Positions 26,801-36,500 of a DNA stretch of 64,000 bases are shown here, piece by piece. The DNA comes from Asterias rubens. Lineage: Eukaryota; Echinodermata; Asteroidea; Forcipulatida; Asteriidae. The position numbers and the translations under genes were made by a program. The stretch covers positions 6,870,554 through 6,934,553 of the forward strand of contig NC_047070.1 of NCBI RefSeq assembly GCF_902459465.1, read 5' to 3'. The notes beneath the pieces are model-generated. The model was not told where the DNA came from and made no database searches. It worked only from the letters and a program-made list of their open reading frames with translations. Numbering within the stretch: position 1 is the stretch's first letter; each line of letters starts with the position of its first letter.

Positions 26801-29800
26801 TGGTTTCTAAATAACTGAATTCAAACGTTGGGTTTCGTGTGCACGCTGAAACCAAACTTTGCTTTAACTAGCATTTGGCCAGCAGACCAATGTTAGGGAG
26901 AACCCTACAACCGACTAAGTTCAAACTTTTAGTGCTTTACTACTACTTTTACTTGTAGCTGTAGTTACTGCAACAAACTTTTTGTCATCTCTTCCCCACA
27001 CTCACAAGCCCTGCAACCCTGCTACCCAACTATGGACCCCACAAACAGTAGTGGGTCTAGGGTAACACTTGTATGTTACCTACCTGGTATAAGACCCTCC
27101 CAGCACCGATACTCAAGTGACCCACTTCACTGTTACCCATCAGCCCTTTGGGTAAACCGACGGAGAGTCCGGACGCATCAAGGGTGACACAGCTGGATTC
27201 CTTACACAGGTCATCCATAACAGGTGTGTCAGCGTTAGCAATGGCATTTCCTAAAAAGAGATAGTGTTCTTTTATTATTTCTTAAGTCTACTTCAAGTCG
27301 CACATTGTCTCATTTTGCTCCACACACCTGGAATATACTCACCACCTCAATCAGGGAATCTGACTCTCTACGAACGTTTCAAGAAGTGTATCAAACATTT
27401 TCTATACCCAACCTAATGCAATGCGTTCTTGATGCAGTGGCTCTTTACAAATGTTATTATGTAGGTATGTATGTATGTATGTATGTGTTTGGTTTCTACA
27501 AAAAATGATATTACAGAGTATTTTCAGGCCTGGAATTACACAGAGGCCTATAAGAGGTCATGACCTTTGTCGCTGCCCTAGTCTTGACCTTGGTGCCCCT
27601 TTTAAAATCCACATAGACATAAGGCCAAGTAAACAAAAACATGTTTCGCGTCCCCGCCCGCTTCCTTTTTACAGGCCGCCTCCTTTTTTATTTTTTATTT
27701 TTTTTATTTTTTTTTTTTTATTTTTTATTTTTTTTTTTTGCACATTTTTTTTTTATTTTTTTAAATAGGGTTATTTTAAATGATCTCAGCAAAAACAATC
27801 TGAATGTCTTGTCTGAATGCCTCGACTAAATTGTTTCATTTATGTTTTGTGTATTTCAGCAGTAGAAAAAACAATGGATATTTGACATTTTAACAAAGAA
27901 TGGCGGCCATCTTGAAATAAAAAATAAACAATAAAAAGCCCCTCTTCCTCCTTTTTTTGAAAAACCCGGACGTGAAACATGTTTTTTTTTTTACTCGGCC
28001 TAAATGATAATAATTAATATTTCCAATGGATTGGAAGCGGTCCTACTAAAAGCCGACAACTCGCCGACAACGCCGACAACTCGTCCAGAGCGCCGATAAC
28101 TCGCCGACAACAAGTTGCAGACACCTTAAAAACAGCAAACTAACCAACGGTTTATTAAAACTATGTGCACTATTTTATACTAACATAAATACAACGGCTT
28201 TACTTCACGAAAAGTCGTAGTTTTTTACCCGGAAAAAAGCGAACTTCCGCGGAGCACGGTTGGACGCCATCTTGGCCTACAACCCGTGTTGCGACCATTC
28301 CATTATGATACAGGGGTGAAAAAAGATCGGGGGGGGGGGGGGGGACCAGTGCGCGGGCGGGTGGGGTTGGCATTGGCCCGGTTTTATGGTAACTAGATTT
28401 ATCCTCGCCTCATTCGTGACATGATTAAGATAGGGATGTTGATGATTATTATTATTAACAATAAAAAAAACTTAGCCTACATCCAATATGTGAAATTTAT
28501 TTGATTAATTTTACATCCAATTTGTGAAATTTATTTTATTAATGTTATCAATTTTTCAGAGTCACAGAAAAATTATAGGAGACAAGAAAATTGCATGTGA
28601 AAGAGCAGCATAAAAACGGTAAACTTTATGATTACTGCTGATCTTCCGATAAAACTTCTGAAAGAAATTAAACAATACTTCAACTAACAGAGAAATATCC
28701 ATCTTTTTAACAAAAAAAATACATAAAAATAAAATAAATAATGATGCTCGGTAAGGTAGACCAGGTTGTTGAAAATTGCATGCACGTTTCCCAGCACAAG
28801 TAATTCAATATTTTTTTAACGTGAAAACATTCTTGTTGGTTTTACATATTTCACACAATGGAGGTATAAACACTTTTAAAATTATTTTAGGATATTACCA
28901 TTCGACGTATATATTGTCAACCCACATTGGTGTGTATTTTTCCGTTCCCTCACGGACCAAATACAACCTATGTCCTCCTATATTTACTCAACTCACATTT
29001 CTTAAAAAGAACTCGCTATTGGCAGACTTCATCAGCTTTCCAGAAATGAATACCGCAAGTCATGCACTAATTAATACCTTGTGGTTCCTAGTTTAATTTT
29101 AAAAAGTGAGGGACGGCAGTCACATAACCCCAAAACTTATATTAACGGGTCTTATAATAGTTGTAAAAATATCCAGCTTATACCTTTTTTGCTATAATCT
29201 TGTTACTGTGACGTCCGTTCCTATAACTACTGACAAATATTTGATACAACTTTCAAGTTTGAACACAATAATAAAAATGTAAAGAACATCTATTTCCAAT
29301 TCATTGATGTCCGTCCCTCACGCATAAAGAAAGCCGTTTTTAAATCATTTGAAACTAAGCATTGGTGGAAATACGATATGCAAAGGTTTTCATGTAATGA
29401 CTATAATAAATCTTATTTTAACTATGACTTGGATAACGCTTAAGACTTCATCCAGCTCAAATTAATATAAAACACTTCGAAATTTGAACATGGAAGAAAT
29501 CAGCGGGCCTTTGATAGCTGTCAGAGTGGCATCAACATCATCTGTCCCGTCAATCATGATTAACTATAGGAGCTCATTGAAGCACTTTGATTGGCCGAAA
29601 CCACTTTAGTGAACAATCTACGCCGCGTGACCATGAAGCCGACGTCAATCACTGACCTTGTATAATTAAGATTCTTTCCCCAGGATAGCTATTGATGATC
29701 TAAAGAAAACCTTATCGACAGCAATAAGCCAACAGTGCTCTTTCGCCCGGTGCAAAACAAAAAGTTTGTCTATAGCCGGATAGGCCTAATTCTGTTTTAA

Positions 29801-32795
29801 ATAATGGTAAATAAAATGTCTTAAAACCAAACTTTGTTGTACACATTCACCACGGTTTCAGATTAATTTATAAGTACACTATAATCTTCATCGTCCTGTG
29901 TTTGCATTCGGGCGGTTCCAATGCTGCCCATTATTCTCTTTTTCACAGATTTCCTTGAATGTGTTAAAGATACAAATTATCCATAGGTTATCCTCCTTTA
30001 CACAATCAGAAATGCCAAAACTGTTTCTTTTTCTCACTAGACATGCCATGGGTCCTTGTGCATTGAATGCTGTCAAAGAAAATAAATATTACCAATGTTA
30101 AATGATGTGTTGAATTAATAAGGATGAAGATTGGTTTTCAAAGTGCATTGCGATAGTATGTACTATTTTATTTGAATCATTGTTAACTTATATGTACTAC
30201 TATGTTTAAGGTCTTGAAAAATCTGTGATATGTTGTGTATATTACTTCTCAAGTTGGCTAAATCAGAAATGCCAAAACTGTTTCTTTTTCTCACGAGACA
30301 TGCCATGGGTCCTTGTGCATTGTCTTCAGCATTGAATGCTGTCAAAGAAAATAAATATTAACAATATTAACTATTTTATTTCAATCATTGCTAACTTATA
30401 TGTACTACTATGTTTAAGGTTACTTCTCGAATTGTATTTAAATCTAATTCTGTGTGAAGTGAATTAATGAAAAAATCGAATTCCATAAACTTTTTCATTT
30501 CAATTGTTGCCAACTTAGTTCTCGAAGTGGATTAATCTATCCTTTTATTTCACTTAGTTAACTTATATATACTACGGGTATAATTTTTAAGATTACTTCT
30601 CAAATTGGCTAAATCTAATTGTTGAATTTGATAACGCTCCATGTAACTAATTTGCTTCTATTTTTGATTAGAAAAAAAAATATTCAATTATAATAAAACA
30701 ATTACAAAATTAATATGAGTGGATTTTCAAGTGTACCTTGTATGTGCCTCCACCCCACCAGCTTTGAAAGCCCTAAATCAAATAGCCGACGAATAAACAA
30801 AATAGTATTAATACTGTTAAAATAGTCTATAAACAACAAGGATCTCACCTGTTGGTAACTCTTTCCACAATTGTGAAAGCCCTTGAAATAGATCAAACAA
30901 AAATAGGTAAGTAAGTAATAAATAATCTTCAAATAAATCAACTGGGAAACAAGATTGGATTCTCCATCCACCCCATAGGCCATAGTCTTGTTTTGTTATC
31001 TAGTCATGTAAAACTGACAGTGCGAGACAGAAGCACTTTCTAAAGTTTTTCTTACCATGACAAGCACTCAGCTGGAAATGCCAAACTATTGAATGCTGTC
31101 AAATCAAGTAGGGAATCCTAAGATTAAGAAAGTAATATTTATTTAAAAAATAAAAAAAATTAAATAAAAATGTGGAAAAGTAAAAATATTAATAGAATCT
31201 TTAAATAACTCAACTGAGAAACAAATTGGATTCTCCACCTGGCCCACAAGTCTTATCCCGTTTAATTAAAGGTATTTTCAAATTCTATCTTATTCCCCCC
31301 CCCCAAATAAAAGAAAGAAAAAAAAAACTATAAAGTATTTTATAAAAAACAAATAGATGCACAGTTATGTTAAAGAAAAAAAATATTCTGCACTGTTCTA
31401 GCTAGTCTAGGACTCTAGGGGGATTAAATTAAACATTTAACTAATCAAGAATTTATGTATCAAAAGTTGTCTGGTACTTACAAATCCACACACACTCACA
31501 CACAACAATGTGCCATCTCTGAACTGCTGCTGTGGTTTTCACAGAACGCCCGCCCTTTGTTGTTATGGAAGTGCTAATTCATCTCACCCCTGTATCATAA
31601 TGGAATGGTCGCAACACGGGTTGTAGGCCAAGATGGCGTCCAACCGCGCTCCGCGGAAGTTCGCTTTTTTCCGGGTAAAAAACTACGACTTTTCGTGAAG
31701 TAAAGCCGTTGTATTTATGTTAATATAAAATAGTGCACATTGTTTTAATAAACCGTTGGTTAATTTGCTGTTTTTAAGGTGTCTGCAACTTGTTGTCGGC
31801 GAGTTGTCGGCGCTCTGGGCGAGTTGTCGGCGTTGTCGGCGAGTTGTCGGCTTTTAGTAGGACCCGATTGGAAGTGCCCTTTGCAAAAAGAAAATGGTCT
31901 TGCCCTTATAAAGATAAAACTCCTGGCCTGATTTTTTTAATTCTCTCTACGCTAACAGTCTTATTTAATTCAGAGACAAAGACAATTTTTTAGCCTGTAG
32001 GGAGGAAATTTAAGGCCCTTTTTCGAACCCACGGCTTCGGCTTTGGATTCAGCTTCACGCCTCGTCTGTTGCTCGTCTGAAGCCCTGAGCTCGTACGCAA
32101 AGCATGCGCAGTAATTGTAAAAACAACCGCAGGGCCAAGCTAGCCTGAGCAGAATCCAAAGCAGAAAGCCATGGTTTCGAAAAGAGCCGTAATCAGGTTT
32201 TTAAAAAATTGTTCCAGACCCGGAAGAAATTGATGTTTTTATTTGGGCGGTTTTAATTTTTTATTTTTTAACATTAAACTTTCCTTTATTTAATAATTAA
32301 GTTGACATTGTCACATAGTATTTAGTTTTTAAAAACATGATCATGATGTTGACATTAAAAATTATTTTTTAATTTTTTATTGTCATCATATTAAATTATC
32401 CAGACCAGTTTACACATAATTCCTAGAATCCTAGGGACCTAGCAAGTGGAAGCTAGAATTCGAGGAATTATGTGTAAACTAGCCAAGTGGAAGCTCGATT
32501 CAAGCTGTGATTGAATGTGAAGTGATGATCATGATCACTTCTTCTTATCTTAGACCTAGATCTATAGTTATATACACAAATCCAACATGGTACGGTACAA
32601 TTTTAGTATTCTGTGGTGGGGCATGGCACAAGTGGAAATTGTTGGCCTGAATAGCAGCCCATCATTCATCAAGCAATCGAAGGGGGTTGCGGTAAAATCC
32701 TAACAACAGAACTACTGAACGGCCGCGGCCGGCAACTTACCATGTTTTTCATCTGACATCCCCCATCCATCGATGACAATAAGGCAGACATTCAT
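12808..32795 (-). CDS. 2,3-bisphosphoglycerate-independent phosphoglycerate mutase (iPGM), complete, 11 exons
   Basis: Cytosolic glycolytic/gluconeogenic enzyme that interconverts 3- and 2-phosphoglycerate through a phosphoserine intermediate, using two Mn ions. Minus-strand exons are 32741-32795, 27084-27250, 26415-26531, 24558-24690, 22608-22786, 21289-21492, 19101-19227, 17935-18083, 15708-15825, 14688-14822 and 12808-12953. All have GT/AG borders, phases agree, and the 1530 nt encode 509 residues (bacterial GpmI about 514). Visible catalytic features: Asp9 (IDGWG), Ser59 (MGNSEVGH), His120 (DGGVHSH), DGRDT at 148, Arg188 (AMDRD), Arg259 and Arg262 (FRADR), Lys331 ([13 protein letters not shown]), Asp398 and His402 (DMVGHTG), Asp439 and His440 (TADHGNAE), His457 (HTT). 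Spacing is collinear with bacterial iPGM. The start is the first Met, immediately before [10 protein letters not shown]. It is head to head with TAF1B. Introns hold most of the repeats in this half of the window. Vertebrates use the unrelated cofactor-dependent enzyme. Confidence 0.95.
13051..13126 (+). mobile_element. SINE S1 head fragment
   Basis: gtgtcatggctgcagtggtt leads into a B box gggtttgaatcccggtc and acacttgtgtcctt. It is a truncated tRNA-like head just inside iPGM intron 10. Confidence 0.5.
13765..14150. mobile_element. MITE family A
   Basis: The left end is aaaggcagtggacactattg plus gtaatt. The interior has the family landmarks: gagaaacggctccctctgaa, the palindrome around gagatctcagaattagat, and cttcatgtatacaaggg. 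The right end is truncated at tttgacaattacaaaag, so the terminal repeat is incomplete. It lies in an iPGM intron. Confidence 0.8.
16331..17096. mobile_element. Two S1 SINEs in opposite orientation
   Basis: 16331-16580 is a minus-strand S1 variant (ggacacaagtgtcatgaccg, reversed head). 16740-17096 is a full plus-strand S1: class II tRNA-like head (tgtcatggccgagtggttaa, then ttcaagttctggtgctgatt, B box gggttcgaatcccgg), the body aaatgggtacctgcgagggt, and the tail aaatgcgctatataagaatt with (TTA)n. The head resembles tRNA-Leu but continues directly into the SINE body, so it is not a functional tRNA gene. Confidence 0.8.
17706..17886 (+). mobile_element. 3' end of a CR1/L2-like LINE
   Basis: Translation reads [20 protein letters not shown], then [20 protein letters not shown], the usual C-terminal signature of CR1/L2-clade reverse transcriptase ORFs. 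It is followed by a (TGAT)n tail at 17852-17884. The upstream part of the LINE is missing or degraded. It lies in the iPGM intron before exon 17935-18083. Confidence 0.75.
18836..18977. mobile_element. MITE family E
   Basis: gtcgatttcacaaaactctt at the left and gtctttgtgaaatcgac at the right are inverted repeats. The inner arms carry cttaagactaatcttagg and cgagataagacgagtcct. Non-coding. Confidence 0.75.
19870..20678. repeat. 16-bp minisatellite, about 50 units
   Basis: The unit ctcaaggtctggtgga repeats for about 810 bp. Variants differ mainly at one position (ggtctgg, gctctgg, gttctgg) and are clustered in runs (for example the gctctgg block about 20285-20360 and again about 20515-20560). 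A few units are short (about 19970 and 20210). Because 16 is not a multiple of three and the 48-nt super-unit has no stop, all three forward frames stay open. It lies in an iPGM intron, antisense to the gene. Confidence 0.95.
20835..21265 (+). mobile_element. Two S2 SINEs in tandem
   Basis: 20835-21026 has a complete head (ctagttggtaagacactgct, B box gtgggttcgcatcccacc) and the tail acacatcggtgtatatgggt. 21060-21265 has the same head but lacks the B box region (ctgcaagggtggtggtaaca runs directly into tgcctgtgat). Both end in aaaaccaaaatta. The second lies just before iPGM exon 21289-21492. Confidence 0.75.
21735..22040 (-). mobile_element. 3' end of a CR1/L2-like LINE, reverse orientation
   Basis: Minus-strand translation gives [20 protein letters not shown] and [14 protein letters not shown], the conserved C-terminal region of L2/CR1 reverse transcriptases. 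An (ATCA)n-like tail (aatcaattaatcattcaatc) follows at the low-coordinate end. Confidence 0.75.
22401..22562. repeat. Foldback element of about 160 bp
   Basis: The left arm tatacgcctttcttaatatt plus tatgcatgatg pairs with the right arm gtcatgcataaatattaaga plus gaggcgtata. A second inner pair is ccaaaacgaggcgatggg with cccatagcctcattttgg. It lies immediately beside iPGM exon 22608-22786. Confidence 0.75.
22869..23240. mobile_element. MITE family B
   Basis: The left end aaagccattatacactttcgg and the right end cgaaagtgtccaatggcttt are inverted. It shares long blocks with 57693-58042 (gagtgggttttcccgttatt; ctcccgactcc). A partial S1 SINE head follows directly (23240-23345: cagtggctaagagcgccgga). 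Confidence 0.75.
23394..23692. mobile_element. MITE with arms of about 50 bp
   Basis: The left arm catatttttgaccgcgtgag, then ggcgctctcaatcacttccg, pairs with the right arm cccccggaagtgatcaaaat ... cgcccccgcgcggtcaaaaa. No coding capacity. Confidence 0.7.
24042..24543. mobile_element. MITE with taaagcccctttcacacg ends
   Basis: The left end taaagcccctttcacacgag and right end cgtgcgaaaagggcttaa are inverted repeats. Inner repeats of gcaagggtcccttgct and its complement occur at both sides, with further cgtgtgaaag blocks near 24122 and 24270. It ends about 15 bp from iPGM exon 24558-24690. Confidence 0.7.
24758..25140. mobile_element. MITE family A
   Basis: Starts acagacagtggacactattg and ends accaatagtgtccactacctt. 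The central palindrome around gacctcaaattctaaacttg is present. It lies in the iPGM intron upstream of exon 4 (24558-24690). Confidence 0.8.
25692..26029. mobile_element. Element with 19-bp inverted ends
   Basis: atatatcaggcatgcaact (25692-25710) and agttgcatgcctgatatat (about 26010-26028) are exact inverted repeats. The interior has A-rich runs and the palindromic ggaattccgcgga. Non-coding. Confidence 0.65.
26103..26185 (+). mobile_element. SINE S1 head fragment
   Basis: gtgtatcatggccgagtggt and taagagcaccggattcaatc are followed by a shortened B-box region (agcagagtcccggtcgtggc). Truncated copy. Confidence 0.55.
27297..27420 (+). mobile_element. Probable LINE 3' fragment
   Basis: In two neighbouring frames the translation gives [20 protein letters not shown] and LRTF, then [11 protein letters not shown]. 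This resembles the C-terminal end of a LINE reverse transcriptase with a frameshift. It is followed by a (TATG)n run near 27461-27486. Confidence 0.45.
27622..28002. mobile_element. Inverted-repeat element next to the MULE-like element
   Basis: The left end aggccaagtaaacaaaaaca plus tgtttcgcgtccc pairs with the right end gacgtgaaacatgttttttt plus tactcggcct. The interior is dominated by T-rich low complexity (27680-27770). The F-rich open frames there come from the poly-T and are not genes. Confidence 0.6.
28038..31865. mobile_element. MULE-like DNA transposon, non-autonomous, 3828 bp, 282-bp TIRs, 9-bp TSD
   Basis: Left TIR 28038-28319 and right TIR 31584-31865 are inverted copies with only a few mismatches and small indels by eye. 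The flanks carry the direct repeat gattggaag (28029-28037 and 31866-31874). The outer TIR has an array of gccgacaactc units. The inner TIR has aaaaaagcgaacttccgcgg and a YY1-like aagatggcgtcc. Long TIRs with a 9-bp duplication are typical of Mutator-like elements; hAT (8 bp) or piggyBac (TTAA) do not fit. No transposase frame was found. The interior is AT-rich with internal direct repeats. It sits in iPGM intron 1. Confidence 0.85.
29990..31260 (-). repeat. Exon-like direct repeats inside the MULE-like element
   Basis: On the minus strand, two near-identical blocks (about 30005-30095 and 30260-30350) carry a splice-acceptor-like tattttctttgacag followed by an open segment reading [18 protein letters not shown] third, shorter relative is near 31070-31105. 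Neighbouring blocks (tatgtactactatgtttaag at about 30190 and 30395; caaattggattctccacc type at about 30950 and 31225) are also repeated. This could be a captured gene fragment multiplied within the element, or ordinary internal repeats. The peptide was not recognised. Confidence 0.4.
32010..32190. mobile_element. MITE with ggcccttt-type ends
   Basis: The left arm ggccctttttcgaacccacg plus gcttcggctttggattc pairs with the right arm gaatccaaagcagaaagcca plus tggtttcgaaaagagcc. It lies in iPGM intron 1, close to the start exon. A further short inverted repeat lies at about 32407-32481 (gtttacacataattcctaga and its complement). Confidence 0.7.
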
Positions 32796-33549
32796 CTTTA
32801 CAAACCTTGAGGAAATGCCGCAGCTGTTAACTGCTTATAAATGCAACAAAAGAACAAGAAAAGACGTCCAGATCTTCCTGAGCCGAGACTTGATTGACAC
32901 TTTTGCCGGTAGGATAAACTGCACGTCTGCCAAATATAGGTCATGGGTTAAAGGTCACGCCGAAGCCTTATGTACGGGGGTGCTGAGATGACATACACAA
33001 AGTTTTCTAACCAATTTGAAGTTAGCAATTTAGTATAAACTAATAATTACCTATTAGTATAAATCAACATTGTTTATACATAAATCAAAGTAATAGAATC
33101 TCTTAATAATAGTTGATTGTAACTTTTTGTAGGTATTTAACTTGTTCTTTTGTTAAATTTCTTTGTGTACGTTTTATGCCTCCGTACAGTGAAATCAATG
33201 CACGTGCTGGAGAGAGTTTGCTCTGGAGCTGGGATGAGGACAGAATCACTGCTATTACTTCATGCCACCCAAATGACAATGAAGAATTGGATTTACTTCA
33301 ATGGTGGACTTTTTGGAGGGAGATTGGTTTCCTAATTGTGGCTGTCAATTCTTTATTTAGCTCAAAAAGGAGCTGGAAAAGTGTTGCAATTTGAGATTGT
33401 ATTTTAAGTCTGGTAGCTGAACTTCTTTGAAGGCGTAACATGTGGCAGTGCGACAGGCAAGTCACCAGACTGTCCATGGTTTAACTTCAAAACAATTTTA
33501 CTTTTTACTTTTTGGGGTTGGGGTTTGTTTGCAGTTTGAGTGATTAATC
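32796..33549. promoter_or_regulatory. Shared intergenic region of the divergent iPGM/TAF1B pair
   Basis: Only 754 bp separate the iPGM start (minus) and the TAF1B start (plus). A good acceptor (gtttgtttgcag, ending 33534) lies 15 bp before the TAF1B ATG, so TAF1B very likely has a non-coding first exon inside this stretch. That would place both transcription starts even closer together. No TATA box or CpG-rich core was recognised, and exact start sites cannot be read from sequence. Confidence 0.55.
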
Positions 33550-36500
33550 ATGCCTGCATGTGGTAACTGCCGACAAGAAGTGGAATTCTATGAACATGGC
33601 GGACTGTTCTATTGCCCAGAATGTGAAACGCAGTCACAGGTAATTTATTTATCATTAAATTAAAATCATAAAAGACATAATAAATCAAAACATATTGCAT
33701 ATTGCTATCTATTTTCAATTCAATTCACTGTCCTATTTTCAGCCAAAATAACAAATTATGGCAAAAACCCCATATTATAATGATTACACAGGCATACAAA
33801 ATAAACAATATACATTTACAAACTGAGCTATTTAGCCCTAATCATGCTATCGCTATTCGTCTCCACGCATGATAAATAAAGGAACAAACCTCCCATCATA
33901 GTTTAATAAGGAAGTTTAATACTTAATTGTTTTCTTAATAGTTCTAGATTCCTGAACAACGATGTTTACAAACACGAACATTAGGGATAGATAATCTCAG
34001 GTGGTAAACAGCACAATTATAATATAAGTGGGGAGGTCGCATGTTTAAATTCTGCTCTAGTAAATTTTTTGTAATTCACCCAGTCAGTTTTCTTTATGGT
34101 TTATTACTAGATTATTTCATTTTCATCACCTCATCCCTGCACACAATAATTCTTGGTATTTCACCTTGAGTTGATTTTTGTTGCGTTTTATTTACCACTG
34201 TTTTCTTCTTAATATAGGGGATGCGTGTGCTTGAGATGGACGATGATTATGATACCAAACTGGACTATTCTCGCTCCTACAAGACGTCTACTAAGAAGGG
34301 GAGGAAGAGAGAAAACTCTGCAGATGAAACTGGTGTGTGACAAAGACCTCAAGGGTTGTTTGTTTTCTAATATTAATAATATTAAGTTTTTCTATAGCGC
34401 TTTTTCACCCCCCGAAAGCCTTATACAAGGGTGCTTGCTACATGTACATGTGAACAGGGGTTAACCTTTACTCTTCCACATCATGCAAAGGACATGTCTG
34501 CAGTGTAGTGTTTTTTTATGCCACAAGCCCTGCTAACTTGGTGGTGATTTTCTTAAAATTCAAGTCCTGGAAACTGCCTACGTTTTTTTCTTTGTGTGTT
34601 CAGGGCTCGATCTCACAAAGCACAATAAGATTCATCGTAAGATGAGTTGTCAGTATCGCCATAGTGATTTGTATTGTGACCTCGCACTTTAAAGGCCATG
34701 GACACTATTGGTAATTACTCAAAATAATTATTGGCATAAAACCGTTCTTGGTGACGAGTAATGGGAAGAGGTTGATGATATAAAACATTGTGAGAAACGT
34801 CTCCCTCTGAAGTGCCATAGTTTTCGAGAAAGAAGTAATTTTCCACGAATTTGATTTTGAGACCTCAAGTTTAGAACTTGAGGTCTTGAAATCAACCATC
34901 TAAACGCACACAACTTTGTGTTGCAAGGGTTGTTTTTCTTTCATTATTATCTCGCAACTTCAATGACCGATTGAGCTCAAATTTTCACAGGTTTGTTATT
35001 TTATGCATATTTTGAGATACACCAACTGTGAAGGCTAGTCTTTGCCAATTACCAATAGTGTCCACTGCCTTTAAGCACAAAAACTAGCTAAGCACATTAA
35101 TTATGCTTACCAGAATAAGTTTACCAGCCAAAAGACCATGTCACAAGTACAATTTGGGGCTGGTATCTTAAAGGCAGTGGACACTAATTGGTAATTACTC
35201 AAAATAACTTCTTGCATAAAAACTTACTTGGTAACCAGTAATGGAGAGCTGTTGATAGAATAAAACATTGTCAAAAACGGCTCCCTCTGAAATTTCCACA
35301 AATTTGATTTTGAGACCTCAGAATTAGATTTTGAGGTCTCAAAATCAAGCATCCGAAAGCACAAAATTTTGTGTGACAAGGGTGTTTTTTCTTTTATTAT
35401 TATCTTGCCACTTTGACGACCAATTGAGCTAAAATGTGTTATTTAAATGCATATGTTGAGATACACAAAGTGAGAAGATTGTTTTTTTGCAATTACCAAA
35501 GGTGTCCACTGTCTTTAAGCACAAAAACTAGCTCAGCACAACAAAATTATGCTCCCCAGACTAAGTTTACCAGCCAAAAGACCATGTCACAAGTACAATT
35601 TGGGGCTGGTATCCTGCTCATTTCTGCTTAGCAGACAATTGACAGGGAATGTTTTCTGCTTAAAGGCAGTGGACATTATTGATAATTGTCAAAGACTGTC
35701 CTTAACAGTTGGTATATCTATCTATGAAGTTGGGCCCTGTTCACAATAGCTACTTGTAATTCTTCTTTCTAAATTTTTTTTTTCCATCAGAAGTCAAGGA
35801 AGAAAGATCCTGGTTTTCTTGTGAGCTTTTCCAAGGTATCCTGAAAGCTCAAGTCAAGGCACTGGTTGGATTGGGATACCCGGCTAGACTTGATGTGAGT
35901 ATAAGGCTGTGGCTATATCATTGGCTACGGCTAAACCTAAGTATATAGTATGTCCTTAGCAACAATCCTAGCCATAATAGCTGTAGCCACCAATTCGGAT
36001 ATGGCCCAAAGGGTTAATCTTAGAAACGCAAACTTAATCACTGTACTAGGTTCCTAGATGTGGAAGGTGGGTAAAGAAACCACTACACCAGCCTGAGTGC
36101 CCTGTTATATGAATGACTTGCCTGAGTGAACTTTTTGTTCATCTAAGTTTATTTTCCCGCCTCACCAGGAGGTTGTGATGCAACTGTGGTTCCGCCATCA
36201 GGTAGGGCCTGAAAACCCAATCCACATACCCCCATCCCCCCCCCCCTCCCCCCGGGATTCAAACTTAGGTTCCTAGATGTGGAAGGTGGTGAAAGGAACC
36301 ACTATACACCAACCTGAGTGCCCCGTTATGTGAATGACTTGCCTGAAAGAACATTTTGTTCATCTAAGTTTATTTAATCAATATAAACCACAAGGGAAAC
36401 TGACTGGGTAAATTTTTAGATGATTTTTGGGTTGAACAAAGAATTGACTAGAAATCGATTTGAACCAACGACCTCCGGATTAACGTGCCGGCGCTCTACC

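Noticed and set aside
27641-27829. Phenylalanine-rich open frames
   Set aside because: They are translations of poly-T low complexity inside an inverted-repeat element.
28776-29096. 106-codon open frame inside the MULE-like element as transposase
   Set aside because: No DDE, zinc-finger or SWIM-like motifs and AT-biased composition; nothing connects it to a transposase.
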